NCBI GenBank assembly: GCA_937901455.1
Contig: CALDIA010000054.1
Location: forward strand, 62,001 to 126,000
Origin: an uncultured Bacteroidales bacterium
GTDB lineage: Bacteria > Bacteroidota > Bacteroidia > Bacteroidales > WCHB1-69
DNA: 64,000 nt
Direction: 5' to 3'
Of the stretch, positions 34,422 to 43,371 are shown one piece after another. A program made the translations under genes and the position numbers. The notes under the pieces are model-generated. The model was not told the origin of the DNA, searched no databases, and was given only the letters and a program-made list of their open reading frames with translations. The number at the start of each line of letters is the position of its first letter. The first letter of the stretch is position 1.

Positions 34422-34449
34422 CTGCCAGAATAAACCCAGAATTAATGAT

Positions 34450-34926
34450 ATGGAAGACTTGATAGTTTCTGGAAAGGACAAGAAAGAGTTATATGAAACG
34501 CTTATGCCTCAGATTGCTGCCGTGATAGACGATACGGTGGATCTGGTGGCGAACATGGCCAATGTGGTAGCTATGTTGCATGAAACGTTCCACTTCTGGT
34601 GGACAGGATTTTACCGTGTGCAGGGTGACCAGTTGGTGTTGGGTCCCTTTCAAGGCCCCTTGGCCTGTACCCGCATTGCCAAAGGCCAGGGAGTGTGCGG
34701 CACCGCCTGGCAACAAGGCCAAACCATAATCGTACCCGATGTGACCCAATTTAAAGGGCATATTGCCTGTTCTTCAGCCTCCCGTAGTGAAATCGTAGTA
34801 CCTCTCTTTCAAAACAACACGGTCATTGCCGTCCTTGATATCGACAGCCAGTTTGTGAATACCTTTGATGAAACCGACCAATGCTATTTGGGGAAAGTTA
34901 TCAACTTGTTAGAGAAAATCGGTTGA
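34450..34926 (+). CDS. msrC: Free-methionine-(R)-sulfoxide reductase (GAF domain)
   Basis: 158-residue GAF-fold enzyme that reduces free methionine-(R)-sulfoxide, an oxidative-damage product. Diagnostic text: WWTGFYRV, LVLGPFQGPLACTRI, GQGVCGTAW, HIACSSASRSEIVVP and VLDIDS. The three cysteines of the family's redox cycle are all present (LAC, GVCG, IAC). The start is set by the promoter at 34414. It lies alone between divergent clC and the FISUMP gene, which has its own promoter. Confidence 0.93.
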   Translation: MEDLIVSGKDKKELYETLMPQIAAVIDDTVDLVANMANVVAMLHETFHFWWTGFYRVQGDQLVLGPFQGPLACTRIAKGQGVCGTAWQQGQTIIVPDVTQFKGHIACSSASRSEIVVPLFQNNTVIAVLDIDSQFVNTFDETDQCYLGKVINLLEKIG

Positions 34927-34979
34927 AAACTATTGTAAATTTAACCGCATTTTGTTAAAAAATGAAGCATAGATTTCCT

Positions 34980-34987
34980 TATATTTG
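34980..34987 (+). promoter_or_regulatory. Promoter -7 element of the FISUMP-domain gene
   Basis: TATATTTG, 18 bases before the proposed GTG start at 35006. Confidence 0.5.
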
Positions 34988-35005
34988 CGCTTTCAAAAAC
35001 GGAAA

Positions 35006-35743
35006 GTGAAAATACTTTGTAAACTACTATATATTACGATTTTATTGTTTTTGTGCCAGGCGTTGTCCGCACAAAAATCTTTTGTGGGCGACACGCTTTT
35101 GAAGTTGGGGATGCCTTGTAATGGAAATTTCATCATCACAGACCATCAGGGCAATACCTACAGGACGGTGCAGATAGGCTCTCAGTGTTGGATGGCAGAG
35201 AACATGCGATGCACCACCTCCCCTACGGGGCGCCAATGGTACACGAATCCCACCTTCACCAGCCATTCCCCGCTGTTCGTGCCCTATGTGAAGGAGCATA
35301 AGGTGGCCCAATATGGCAATCTTTACAATTGGGCAGCAGCGATGGATTTGGATGAGCGTACCGCCAAGAAGGTGAATCCGTACCAGCATCAAGGCATCTG
35401 TCCAGATGGGTGGCATCTGCCCACTACCGATGAGTGGACAATACTCTTCAATACCTTGCAAGGTTCCAAACGAGCAGGCAGCGTAATGAAATGTCCCTCC
35501 TCGCTTTGGGAGTCACAGGTTTTCACTATTGAGAATGAGTGCGGTTTCAGTGCAATGCCCGCTGGCACCTTCACTGAAGATGGTCTGACCAATCTCGGTT
35601 TTAATGCGCAATTTTGGAGTGCCACCTCTTTCGACCGCAACATGGCCTGGTATTGTGGTTTGTATAGCTACAACAACAATAGCGAGAACAACCTCGACTA
35701 CAAGTGCTATGGTTGCTCGGTGAGATGCATCCGCAACGAATAA
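35006..35743 (+). CDS. Secreted FISUMP-domain protein, GTG start
   Basis: 245 residues. A GTG at 35006 gives the signal peptide MKILCKLLYITILLFLCQALSAQ-like start; the frame can be extended to a TTG at 34985, but this lies within the promoter. The body is the 'Fibrobacter succinogenes major paralogous' domain: NTYRTVQIGSQCWMAENMR, GNLYNWAAAMD, GICPDGWHLPTTDEWTILF, FWSATSF, and the terminal SVRCIRNE. These domains resemble C-type-lectin/formylglycine-enzyme folds and are found on exported proteins; ligand unknown. There is no T9SS sorting domain or lipobox, so periplasmic or secreted. Confidence 0.85.
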   Translation: MKILCKLLYITILLFLCQALSAQKSFVGDTLLKLGMPCNGNFIITDHQGNTYRTVQIGSQCWMAENMRCTTSPTGRQWYTNPTFTSHSPLFVPYVKEHKVAQYGNLYNWAAAMDLDERTAKKVNPYQHQGICPDGWHLPTTDEWTILFNTLQGSKRAGSVMKCPSSLWESQVFTIENECGFSAMPAGTFTEDGLTNLGFNAQFWSATSFDRNMAWYCGLYSYNNNSENNLDYKCYGCSVRCIRNE

Positions 35744-35758
35744 CAGGTCAAGGTTCTC

Positions 35759-37063
35759 TTACTTCTTTCTGAAATAGATTTCCATAGGAACACCGGTAAA
35801 GTTCCAATTTTTACGTATCTGATTCTCCAAATATCTTTTGTAAGAATCGACTACATATTGTGGCAGGTTGCAGAAAAAGGCGAAAGCCGGATAGGCCACG
35901 GGCAGTTGTGTCACATATTTGATGCGGATGACCTTGTCTTTGTTCATGGGGGGAGGCGTCTGTTGGATGATAGGAAGCAACGTGTCGTTCAGTTCCGAGG
36001 TGGAAATCTTCAGACTCCGGTTTTGATACACTTGCACGGCAGTCTCTAACACTTTGTAGATGCGTTGTTTTTCCTTTACGGAGGTGAAGATGATAGGCAC
36101 ATCATTGAAGGGGGCTATTCTGTTGCGGATATGATCCTCGTATTGCTTGTGTGTATGGTTGTCCTTTTCAATCAGATCCCATTTGTTCATCACCAGCACC
36201 ACACCTTTATGGTTGCGGGCAGCGAGACCGAAGATGTTAAGGTCTTGTTGCTCGAAGCCTTGTGAAGCATCGGCCATGACGATGCAGACATCAGCATTTT
36301 CAATGGATCGTACCGCGCGCATGACAGAGTAGAATTCCAAATTCTCCTCTACTTTGCTCTTTTTGCGCAGGCCGGCGGTGTCAATCAGGTAGAAATCGAA
36401 ACCGAAACTCTTGTATCGCGTGAAGACGGTGTCGCGAGTAGTGCCGGCCAAGGGCGTTACAATATGGCGTTCCTCCCCCAGAAAAGCATTGATGATGGAG
36501 GATTTGCCCACATTGGGTTTGCCCACAATAGCAATGCGTGGCAGGTCGTCTGTGCTCTCCTCTTTGTCTTTGGAGAAATGTTGCACTACAACATCCAGCA
36601 ACTCACCGGTTCCGCTGCCTGATGCGGCTGAGATGGGGAAGATTTCGGGAATGCCCAATGCGTAAAACTCGGTGTAGTCCAAATAGTTGGCAGGACTATC
36701 AATTTTGTTGACAGCCAAGTAGTAGGGCTTTCCGGATTGGCGAAGTATGTCGGCCACTTCCTCATCCAAAGGGGTAAGCCCTTCGCGACCGTCCACCATT
36801 AGCACAATAACATCCGACTCCTCAATGGCTAAGGTTGCCTGTTTGCGGATTTCTGCCTCGAATATGTCGTCAGACCCCACCACATAGCCGCCAGTGTCAA
36901 TGACCGAGAACTCGTAGCCGTTCCAGTCTGACTTGCCGTAGTGACGATCGCGGGTGACACCGGCCACAGAGTCCACTATAGCCTCGCGGGCCTTGATCAA
37001 TCGGTTGAAGAAGGTGGATTTGCCCACATTGGGTCTTCCGATGAGAGATAGTATGTTTGCCAT
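35759..37063 (-). CDS. der: Ribosome-assembly GTPase Der (EngA)
   Basis: 434-residue double GTPase needed for 50S maturation. The first G domain has GRPNVGKST, DTGG and NKID; the second has GKPNVGKSS, DTAGLRKKSK and NKWD. A C-terminal KH-like domain ends with FCNLPQYVVDSYKRYLENQIR and GVPMEIYFRKK. I place the start at ATG 37063; the frame can be extended to a TTG at 37069, which is less likely. It is 15 bases from the convergent FISUMP gene. Confidence 0.97.
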   Translation of the reverse strand: MANILSLIGRPNVGKSTFFNRLIKAREAIVDSVAGVTRDRHYGKSDWNGYEFSVIDTGGYVVGSDDIFEAEIRKQATLAIEESDVIVLMVDGREGLTPLDEEVADILRQSGKPYYLAVNKIDSPANYLDYTEFYALGIPEIFPISAASGSGTGELLDVVVQHFSKDKEESTDDLPRIAIVGKPNVGKSSIINAFLGEERHIVTPLAGTTRDTVFTRYKSFGFDFYLIDTAGLRKKSKVEENLEFYSVMRAVRSIENADVCIVMADASQGFEQQDLNIFGLAARNHKGVVLVMNKWDLIEKDNHTHKQYEDHIRNRIAPFNDVPIIFTSVKEKQRIYKVLETAVQVYQNRSLKISTSELNDTLLPIIQQTPPPMNKDKVIRIKYVTQLPVAYPAFAFFCNLPQYVVDSYKRYLENQIRKNWNFTGVPMEIYFRKK

Positions 37064-37166
37064 AATCAAGTAGTGTCAGATGTTTTTCTTTTCTGAGGGC
37101 AAAAATACACTTTTTCTCCGAATATAGCGGTGTTGACAAAAAGCCAAGGCCTCTTTGCGGTGCACC

Positions 37167-37207
37167 AAAAAAGAAAGAGAGGATGTACCAAGACACATCC
37201 TCTCTTT
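37167..37207 (-). terminator. Rho-independent terminator after frr-gcvH
   Basis: A 13-bp perfect stem (AAAGAGAGGATGT with ACATCCTCTCTTT, 37174-37207) with an 8-base loop runs, on the minus strand, into CTTTTTT. It lies 25 bases after the gcvH stop and ahead of der. Confidence 0.88.
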
Positions 37208-37232
37208 GTGGTTTTGAAATAGTTTTGAAAAA

Positions 37233-37610
37233 CTATGCGATGAAGGCCTCGTAAGCGGTGGCATCCATCAACTCGTCAGCTTCTGCCGGGTTGGTCATTT
37301 TGATCTTCACAATCCAACCGTTACCATAAGGATCGGAATTTACTAAGGCGGGCTCACCTTCCAGAGCTTCGTTGAACTCAACGATCTCGCCACCTACGGG
37401 CAGCATCAGGTCGGCCACAGTCTTTACAGCCTCAATAGAACCGAAAACTTCGTCTTTGTCCAAGGTCTCACCTACAGAAGGAATGTCCAAGAAAACGATG
37501 TCACCCAATTCATTGGCGGCATGTGCAGAGATGCCTACATAAGCGAATTCACCTTCCAGTCTCAACCATTCGTGGTCGTTGGAATACTTTAAATTTGCAG
37601 GAATATTCAT
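37233..37610 (-). CDS. gcvH: Glycine cleavage system H protein
   Basis: Lipoyl carrier of the glycine cleavage complex, shuttling the aminomethyl group between P, T and L proteins. 125 residues. The lipoylation site is Lys63 in GSIEAVKTVADL, within a domain that starts HEWLRLEGEFAYVGIS. The other gcv genes are not in this window. It lies 30 bases after frr, shares its promoter by inference, and ends at a strong terminator. Confidence 0.97.
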   Translation of the reverse strand: MNIPANLKYSNDHEWLRLEGEFAYVGISAHAANELGDIVFLDIPSVGETLDKDEVFGSIEAVKTVADLMLPVGGEIVEFNEALEGEPALVNSDPYGNGWIVKIKMTNPAEADELMDATAYEAFIA

Positions 37611-37640
37611 AATAAATTGTATTTAGGATTAATAATGATT

Positions 37641-38198
37641 TTATACGGTCATGATTTCTTTCTCTTTGGCCTCCATGATTTTGTCCACTTTGGCGATCAT
37701 CTCATCGGTAGCCTTTTGGATATCAGTTTCCAGTTTCTTGATAGCATCTTCCTCTACGCCTCCATCCTTCAACTTCTTAGCCTCATCATTGGCGGTGCGG
37801 CGGATGTTGCGGATAGAGACTTTGGTCTGCTCAGCTTCCTGTTTAGCCTTTTTCACCAATTCTTTGCGGCGCTCTTCCGTAGGGGTGGGAACCACCAGGC
37901 GGATGAATTCGCCATTATTTTGTGGCGTCATGCCGAGGTTGGCAGCCAGGATGGCTTTCTCAATCACGGGCAACATGGTGCGCTCCCACGGTTGTATTAC
38001 AATCTGATGGGCATCGGGCGTGTTGATGTTGGCCACTTGATCCACAGGAGTCGGATTACCGTAATAGTCCACCTTCAAGCCTTCCAACATTTGAGGTGAA
38101 GCCTTGCCAGCTCTGATCTTTTGCAAACTCTTATCAAAAAAGTTTACTGCGGCAGTCATGTTGTCTTTGGTCTGTTTTAAGCAGGTTTGTGTGTCCAT
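37641..38198 (-). CDS. frr: Ribosome recycling factor
   Basis: 185 residues, the standard length. RRF splits post-termination ribosomes together with EF-G. Signatures: RAGKASPQMLEGLKVDYYGN, TPVDQVANI, ILAANLGMTPQNNGEFIRL, PTPTEERRKELVKKAKQEAEQTKVSIRNIRR. It has a TATCTTTG element about 100 bases upstream and is followed by gcvH. Confidence 0.98.
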   Translation of the reverse strand: MDTQTCLKQTKDNMTAAVNFFDKSLQKIRAGKASPQMLEGLKVDYYGNPTPVDQVANINTPDAHQIVIQPWERTMLPVIEKAILAANLGMTPQNNGEFIRLVVPTPTEERRKELVKKAKQEAEQTKVSIRNIRRTANDEAKKLKDGGVEEDAIKKLETDIQKATDEMIAKVDKIMEAKEKEIMTV

Positions 38199-38296
38199 TG
38201 AATCTTTCTTTATTCTTTAAAATATTATTAATCAATAAAATAAACATATTTTTTCCGTCAAAAACCCTCAAAGGAATCTTTTTTAAAAGACGGCTG

Positions 38297-38304
38297 CAAA
38301 GATA
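38297..38304 (-). promoter_or_regulatory. Promoter -7 element of frr-gcvH
   Basis: TATCTTTG on the minus strand, in the AT-rich 274-base gap between divergent frr and the flavin oxidoreductase gene. Nothing else was recognised in that gap. Confidence 0.55.
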
Positions 38305-38472
38305 GTCATTATTTTTTTTGTTTGAAAAAGACAACCGTATTTTTGTCCAATATTTTCAAAAAGGCAGGTATAGATGTGAAAAATAATGAATTGTTTATTT
38401 TTTTTTATAGACGATATAATAAAAGTATAAAGTTCCCGTTAATGTAATTTGTATTAAAATAACCAATAAAAA

Positions 38473-39726
38473 ATGACAGAATCAAAAATTTTTACTCCTT
38501 GTCAGATAGGACCTGTTACCTTACGAAATCGCACTATCCGATCAGCGGCTTTTGAAAATATGGCTTATGGGAACAAACCTTCTGAAGATTTGCTTAACTA
38601 TCATCGGGCGGTGGCCAAGGGAGGCATAGGCATGACCACGGTGGCGTATGCTTCCGTTAGTCGCAGCGGTCTTTCCTTCGATGGTCAATTATGGCTTCGC
38701 GAAGAAATTATCCCTGATTTGAAGGTACTCACTGATGCTATTCATGCTGAAGGCGCCAAGGCTTCTATCCAGATAGGGCATTGTGGCAATATGACCCACC
38801 GTTCCACCTGCGGTCAGAAGCCGCTCTCCCCGTCGGGTCGTTTTAATCTCTATTCGCCTACATTCACCCGCAAGATTACCAAAGCAGAGATTTATGAATT
38901 GGTGGAGGATTTTGGAAAGGCTATCAACTTATGCCGTCAAGCAGGTTTCGACTGTGTGGAGGTGCATGCCGGACACGGATATCTAATCAGTCAATTTTTG
39001 TCGCCTTATACCAACCACCGTAAAGATGAGTTCGGTGGCTCCTTAGAAAACAGGATGCGCTTTATGAAGTTGGTGATTTCCAAAGTTATGGAAGAGGCCA
39101 AGGATGACATGGCCATTGTAGTGAAGACCAACATGTATGATGGTTTCCGCAGTGGTATGCATGTGGATGAATGTATCAAAGTGGCTCAAGAGCTTGAGAA
39201 AATGGGTGTGCATGCGTTGGTACTTACCGCAGGTTTTGTCAGCAAAGCCCCTATGGAGGTGATGCGTGGTGCCATGCCGTTGAAAACGATGGCCTATTAT
39301 ATGGATACGAAGACGTTTTGGTGGCTCAAGCTGGGTCTCCATATCGGCGGCCGCATCGTGATACCTACGGTACCTTATAAGGATGCCTATTTCTATGATA
39401 CCGCCATGAAGTTCCGTCAGGCCGTCAAGATGCCTCTTATTTATGTGGGAGGCATGACGAAGAAGGCGGATATGGAGATGGTGCTGGATTCGGGTTTTGT
39501 GGCTTTTCAGATGGCTCGCGCCGTGTTGCACGACACCGACTTTGTCAATAAACTTCAGTCAGGCGAGGTTACCCAAAGTGGTTGCAAGCACTCAAACTAT
39601 TGCATCGGACGTATGTACACCAAGGAGATGCGTTGTCACCAATGTATGCAGAAAGGCGAGATTCCTGAGAAGTTACTTAAAGAGATTGCCAAACAGGAGG
39701 CCGCTGTGGAGAAGACTAACCGATGA
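38473..39726 (+). CDS. Old Yellow Enzyme-family NADH:flavin oxidoreductase
   Basis: 417-residue FMN TIM barrel that would reduce an activated C=C bond or related substrate. Family landmarks: IFTPCQIGPVTLRNR, QIGHCGN, the substrate-binding H--H pair in VEVHAGHGYLISQFLSPYTN, RKDEFGGSLENRMRF and YVGGM with ARAVLHD. The C terminus holds four cysteines (C371, C377, C388, C391) in a C-x5-C-x9-C-x2-C layout, a possible 4Fe-4S ligand set reminiscent of 2,4-dienoyl-CoA reductase. The FAD/NADPH half of that enzyme is missing, so an external electron donor is likely. It is coupled by ATGA overlap to the dehydrogenase gene; substrate unknown. Confidence 0.88.
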   Translation: MTESKIFTPCQIGPVTLRNRTIRSAAFENMAYGNKPSEDLLNYHRAVAKGGIGMTTVAYASVSRSGLSFDGQLWLREEIIPDLKVLTDAIHAEGAKASIQIGHCGNMTHRSTCGQKPLSPSGRFNLYSPTFTRKITKAEIYELVEDFGKAINLCRQAGFDCVEVHAGHGYLISQFLSPYTNHRKDEFGGSLENRMRFMKLVISKVMEEAKDDMAIVVKTNMYDGFRSGMHVDECIKVAQELEKMGVHALVLTAGFVSKAPMEVMRGAMPLKTMAYYMDTKTFWWLKLGLHIGGRIVIPTVPYKDAYFYDTAMKFRQAVKMPLIYVGGMTKKADMEMVLDSGFVAFQMARAVLHDTDFVNKLQSGEVTQSGCKHSNYCIGRMYTKEMRCHQCMQKGEIPEKLLKEIAKQEAAVEKTNR

Positions 39727-40667
39727 GACATATTATTATTGTAGATAGAGTACACCCTTTTCTGTCAGAGGCACTGTCAGAAAAGGGTTTTTGTTGTGAA
39801 ACGGACATGACGTACACGTATGACAGTTTCTTGTCGGCGCCTGATCAGTTTGAGGGGTTGGTAATACGCAGTCGTTTTCGAATAGATGCGCGGTTGCTTG
39901 ACAGCAAGCCATCGTTGCGGTTTATTGTCCGTATCGGTTCGGGTGTGGAGAATATCGACGTGTCGTACGCCCGTCAATGCGGGGTGGAGGTGCTGTCCAC
40001 ACCGGAAGGCAATGCCAACGCAGTGGCGGAGCATTGTCTGGGACTCTTGATGGCGGCGTTGCGACATCTTGCTTCCGCCGACAAGGAGGTACGTGCCGGT
40101 GCTTGGCTACGCGAAAAAAACAAAGGTACGGAGATAGCCTCTCATACATACGGACTGATTGGCTATGGCCATACGGGACCTGCCTTTGCCCAGGTGCTCA
40201 AGGCCCTCGGGGCGCAAGTGTATGCCTACGACCGCTTTCATCCTATACCTGAGCAAGCTGTTGCCACTCCTGCCACGTTGGAGGATATTTGCCAATGTTG
40301 TGATGTTATCTCCTTGCATGTCAATTATATAGAGGAGAATGCATATTTTATCAATGACACTTTCATCCAGCAGGTCTCGCAGCCCTTCATATTATTGAAC
40401 ACCTCGCGCGGTCTGGTTGTGGATACCGCCGCTGTGGTACGCAACCTGCAGGCGGGCAAAATTCTGTTTGCCGGATTGGATGTGCTGGAATACGAGAGTA
40501 CCCAGCTGAAGAATCTTCCGAAGGAGGTGTGGCCGGAAGCGATGGAGTTACTATCGCGGATGGACAATGTCATACTGACACCGCATGTTGGTGGCCAAAC
40601 ACTTGAAAGTGAGCGCCGCCATGCCGAGTTTGCGTTCAGAAAGATTCAGCAATTCTATGAAGCCTAA
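39723..40667 (+). CDS. D-2-hydroxyacid dehydrogenase (phosphoglycerate dehydrogenase-like)
   Basis: 314-residue NAD-dependent dehydrogenase of the D-isomer-specific 2-hydroxyacid family. Visible features: catalytic-domain strand GLVIRSRFRID, RIGSGVENID, NANAVAEHCLGLLMAAL, the nucleotide loop GLIGYGHTGPAFAQVL, SLHVNYIEENAYFI, LLNTSRGLVVDTAAV (catalytic Arg), GLDVLEYES and LTPHVGGQT (catalytic His). No ACT regulatory domain. A second member with better serA context lies at 53889, so this one may act on another 2-hydroxyacid. It starts inside the flavoprotein stop (ATGA) and its stop overlaps the purD stop on the other strand. Confidence 0.88.
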   Translation: MRHIIIVDRVHPFLSEALSEKGFCCETDMTYTYDSFLSAPDQFEGLVIRSRFRIDARLLDSKPSLRFIVRIGSGVENIDVSYARQCGVEVLSTPEGNANAVAEHCLGLLMAALRHLASADKEVRAGAWLREKNKGTEIASHTYGLIGYGHTGPAFAQVLKALGAQVYAYDRFHPIPEQAVATPATLEDICQCCDVISLHVNYIEENAYFINDTFIQQVSQPFILLNTSRGLVVDTAAVVRNLQAGKILFAGLDVLEYESTQLKNLPKEVWPEAMELLSRMDNVILTPHVGGQTLESERRHAEFAFRKIQQFYEA

Positions 40668-41926
40668 GCTTTTTTGATGGCTTGCCAGCCTATGTCATTA
40701 CGATAAAACAATTCGGGGCACTCTATCATGTTGACCCCTTCGTAAGCATCTTTTTGGGCCTCGGCCAGTGTATGGCCCTTGCCTACTACAAAGAGGACGC
40801 GGCCACCGTTGGTGACGTATTCACCATCCTTGAGGGTGGTGCCCATATGGAAGACAGTTTGTTTGACAAGATCCAGATGACGGATAGGGAAGCCCTTGCC
40901 ATATTTGCCAGGATAACCTTTAGTGGCCATCACCACGCCCAAGAAGGCCTCTTCGTAAAACGCTGGGGTTACGGGCTTGTGGTCGAGCAGGTCAACGATA
41001 TGTTGCACCAAGTCGCTTTTCATTTTAGGGAGTACCACCTCGGTCTCGGGATCTCCAAAACGAGCGTTGAATTCAATAACCTTGGGCCCTTGTGCTGTGA
41101 GCATGAGTCCGCCATATAAGATGCCTGTGAAGGGGCAACCTTCTTCAACCATAGCATTTGCGGTGGCCTGCATGATATGCTCAATGGCCCAGTCGATTTG
41201 TGCTTGAGGGATGACCGGTACGGGGGAGTAGGCTCCCATGCCGCCAGTGTTGGGGCCTTTGTCGCCATCGTAGGCGCGCTTGTGGTCTTGTGCGATGACC
41301 AGAGGCACCACCTGCCGGCCGTTCACTAAGGTAAGCAATGAGAACTCAGGGCCTTCGAGATACGCTTCCATGAGCACTTTTCCCTCACCGAAGTTATGGT
41401 CCAGAAGCATGTCTTGAAGCGCTTGGTCGGCTTCTTCCATAGTCATGGCAACCACTACGCCCTTGCCAGCAGCGATGCCGTCGTACTTGATGACGATAGG
41501 AGCACCAGTTTCTTGCAGATATTGCTTGGCCTCTTCATATTGGCTGAAGGTGCGGAACGAAGCGGTGGGAATTTGATACTTTTGCATCAGGTCTTTGGCG
41601 AACTGCTTACTGCCTTCAATACGAGCGGCTTCTCGAGTGGGGGCGAATATGGCGAGGCCTGCTTCGGCAAAACGATTGGCAATGCCGTTGATAAGTGCTG
41701 CCTCTGGGCCAACGATGGTGAGGTCAATATGATGCTCCAATGCAAATGCCACCAAATCGTCGGAGGCATTCTCGTTGATGTTGACTAATTCCACGGGCAC
41801 TTGACCCAAATGGCGCATTCCCTCATTGCCTGGGGCAATGAATAGTTTAGAGACCAAGGGAGACTGTGCTGCTTTCCATGCGATGGCGTGTTCACGGCCG
41901 CCACGACCGATAATTAAAATGTTCAT
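40664..41926 (-). CDS. purD: Phosphoribosylamine-glycine ligase
   Basis: GAR synthetase, second step of purine biosynthesis; ATP-grasp fold, 420 residues. It starts NILIIGRGGREHAIAWK, then TIVGPEAALINGIANRF, APTREAARIEGSKQFAKDLM, IVIKYDGIAAGKGVVVA, and the metal/ATP loop VIEFNARFGDPETEVVLP. The start is coupled to the upstream transglycosylase stop (4-base overlap). purN lies elsewhere in the window (56576), so purine genes are scattered. Confidence 0.97.
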   Translation of the reverse strand: MNILIIGRGGREHAIAWKAAQSPLVSKLFIAPGNEGMRHLGQVPVELVNINENASDDLVAFALEHHIDLTIVGPEAALINGIANRFAEAGLAIFAPTREAARIEGSKQFAKDLMQKYQIPTASFRTFSQYEEAKQYLQETGAPIVIKYDGIAAGKGVVVAMTMEEADQALQDMLLDHNFGEGKVLMEAYLEGPEFSLLTLVNGRQVVPLVIAQDHKRAYDGDKGPNTGGMGAYSPVPVIPQAQIDWAIEHIMQATANAMVEEGCPFTGILYGGLMLTAQGPKVIEFNARFGDPETEVVLPKMKSDLVQHIVDLLDHKPVTPAFYEEAFLGVVMATKGYPGKYGKGFPIRHLDLVKQTVFHMGTTLKDGEYVTNGGRVLFVVGKGHTLAEAQKDAYEGVNMIECPELFYRNDIGWQAIKKA

Positions 41927-43311
41927 TCCTTCTTAGTTAGTTTGTATCCGTTGTAACGATCCATTACTTCCTGCACATAGTTGACGGTGTGCTTACCGGG
42001 ATAGTATCCGCATTTGACATCTGGATCGCTGTAGTAGTCTTTGTGTGATTTCAGGAGAAGGTACTCCTTGACCGACTCCCAATGTTCATAGTCACCTTCA
42101 TATTTTTTGCACAAGGTAATGGCATCCAGAATGTGACCAGGGCCTGAATTATAGGAACCTGCCACAAAATAGTAGATATCACTGGTGTCCACCTTGTTGA
42201 CAAAGATATTGTACAGGAACTTGATGTATTTGACACCGCCCCAGATCTGCTCCTCTACAGTGGATGTGTCGGTCAGGCCGTAGCGTTCATAGGTCACGGG
42301 CATCATCTGCATAATGCCATAACTGCCGCCTATGCCCAGCACATCGGTGCAAAAGTGCGACTCTTGATAGATAATGGAGGAGACAAACCGCCAGTCGAGG
42401 CCATAATGTTCGCTTGCCTTCTGGATACACTTGTCGTAGGTGGAGATGTTGTTCCTTTTCTGTCCGAAAGAGTTGTGTATGATTTGGGAGTGTTGTGAGA
42501 AGTACCGCAGACACATCTTTTCGTAGAACTTAGTCTCTTTCACATGGGTGAGCCAGTCGTTAATAGAGTCGTTCAGAGAGATGTTTTTCGGGTTTAGCAC
42601 CCATGTGCGCGGGAAGTCCGGACCAATGCGGGGCCCCATCACCAGATCTTTGTAAAAGGGTAACAGGGTAATGGCGACATTATGGTTGCAAACCACATAG
42701 TCAATAAGGGTGTCCTCCAACATTTCAATAAGGTCTTCTTCTGTCATATCGGTGTGTTCCTGTTGTCTCCAGGTATTGGGCATCTCCAGGTTTTGGAAGT
42801 CCAGTTTCTGATTGTATTTGGAGGGCGTGTGCACAATGTGGGTTCCCGTGCTGTCAAACACCATGTTCTTGCGCATCAGGATGATTGGATAACTGAAAGA
42901 ATGGGGTTCAGAAAGTGTCAGGTACATTGGGGAGAAGAAGTTTTTGTCAAAGTCGAAGCCGATGATGTCGTACTCATCAGTAAAAACAGTATTCATCATC
43001 TTGTCAGGGTCGGCCTCGATGGAAATCTCCACCGTTTTTTTCAAGTCTTTACCCATCTGTTTAATCATCTCGTATTGAAAACCAATCACTTGACCGTGGT
43101 ACACTAAATAGTCGGCGGCGTGGTAGAAGATGAGGGCCTTGATGGTATCGCAGGACTTTTCGACTTTCTTCTCGTGCTTGATAATTTTGGGAAGAGGGGC
43201 GTAATCCAATCTGCCGTGCAGGAAGAGAGACAGCAGCAAAACTCCTGAGGCAACGGCAAATAGTATTTCACCTATAATCTTTTTTTTCAAAATATAAAAT
43301 TTAATATTCAA
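41923..43311 (-). CDS. MltF-like membrane-bound lytic transglycosylase
   Basis: 462 residues. An N-terminal hydrophobic anchor (EILFAVASGVLLLSLFL) is followed by a solute-binding-protein-3-like domain (about 55-270) and a lysozyme-like SLT domain (about 285-445). The SLT domain has catalytic Glu317 in IIYQESHF and the motifs GSYGIMQMMPVTYERYG and FVAGSYNSGPGHI. This layout is that of MltF, which cleaves peptidoglycan to anhydromuropeptides and is steered by its binding-protein domain. It overlaps purD by 4 bases, so the two share a transcript though unrelated in function. Confidence 0.9.
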   Translation of the reverse strand: MNIKFYILKKKIIGEILFAVASGVLLLSLFLHGRLDYAPLPKIIKHEKKVEKSCDTIKALIFYHAADYLVYHGQVIGFQYEMIKQMGKDLKKTVEISIEADPDKMMNTVFTDEYDIIGFDFDKNFFSPMYLTLSEPHSFSYPIILMRKNMVFDSTGTHIVHTPSKYNQKLDFQNLEMPNTWRQQEHTDMTEEDLIEMLEDTLIDYVVCNHNVAITLLPFYKDLVMGPRIGPDFPRTWVLNPKNISLNDSINDWLTHVKETKFYEKMCLRYFSQHSQIIHNSFGQKRNNISTYDKCIQKASEHYGLDWRFVSSIIYQESHFCTDVLGIGGSYGIMQMMPVTYERYGLTDTSTVEEQIWGGVKYIKFLYNIFVNKVDTSDIYYFVAGSYNSGPGHILDAITLCKKYEGDYEHWESVKEYLLLKSHKDYYSDPDVKCGYYPGKHTVNYVQEVMDRYNGYKLTKKE

Positions 43312-43371
43312 GCATCCATCTGTTCATAGAGCGATGGCAGTAAGGGAAGAGGGTTTGAGTGAATATTATGA

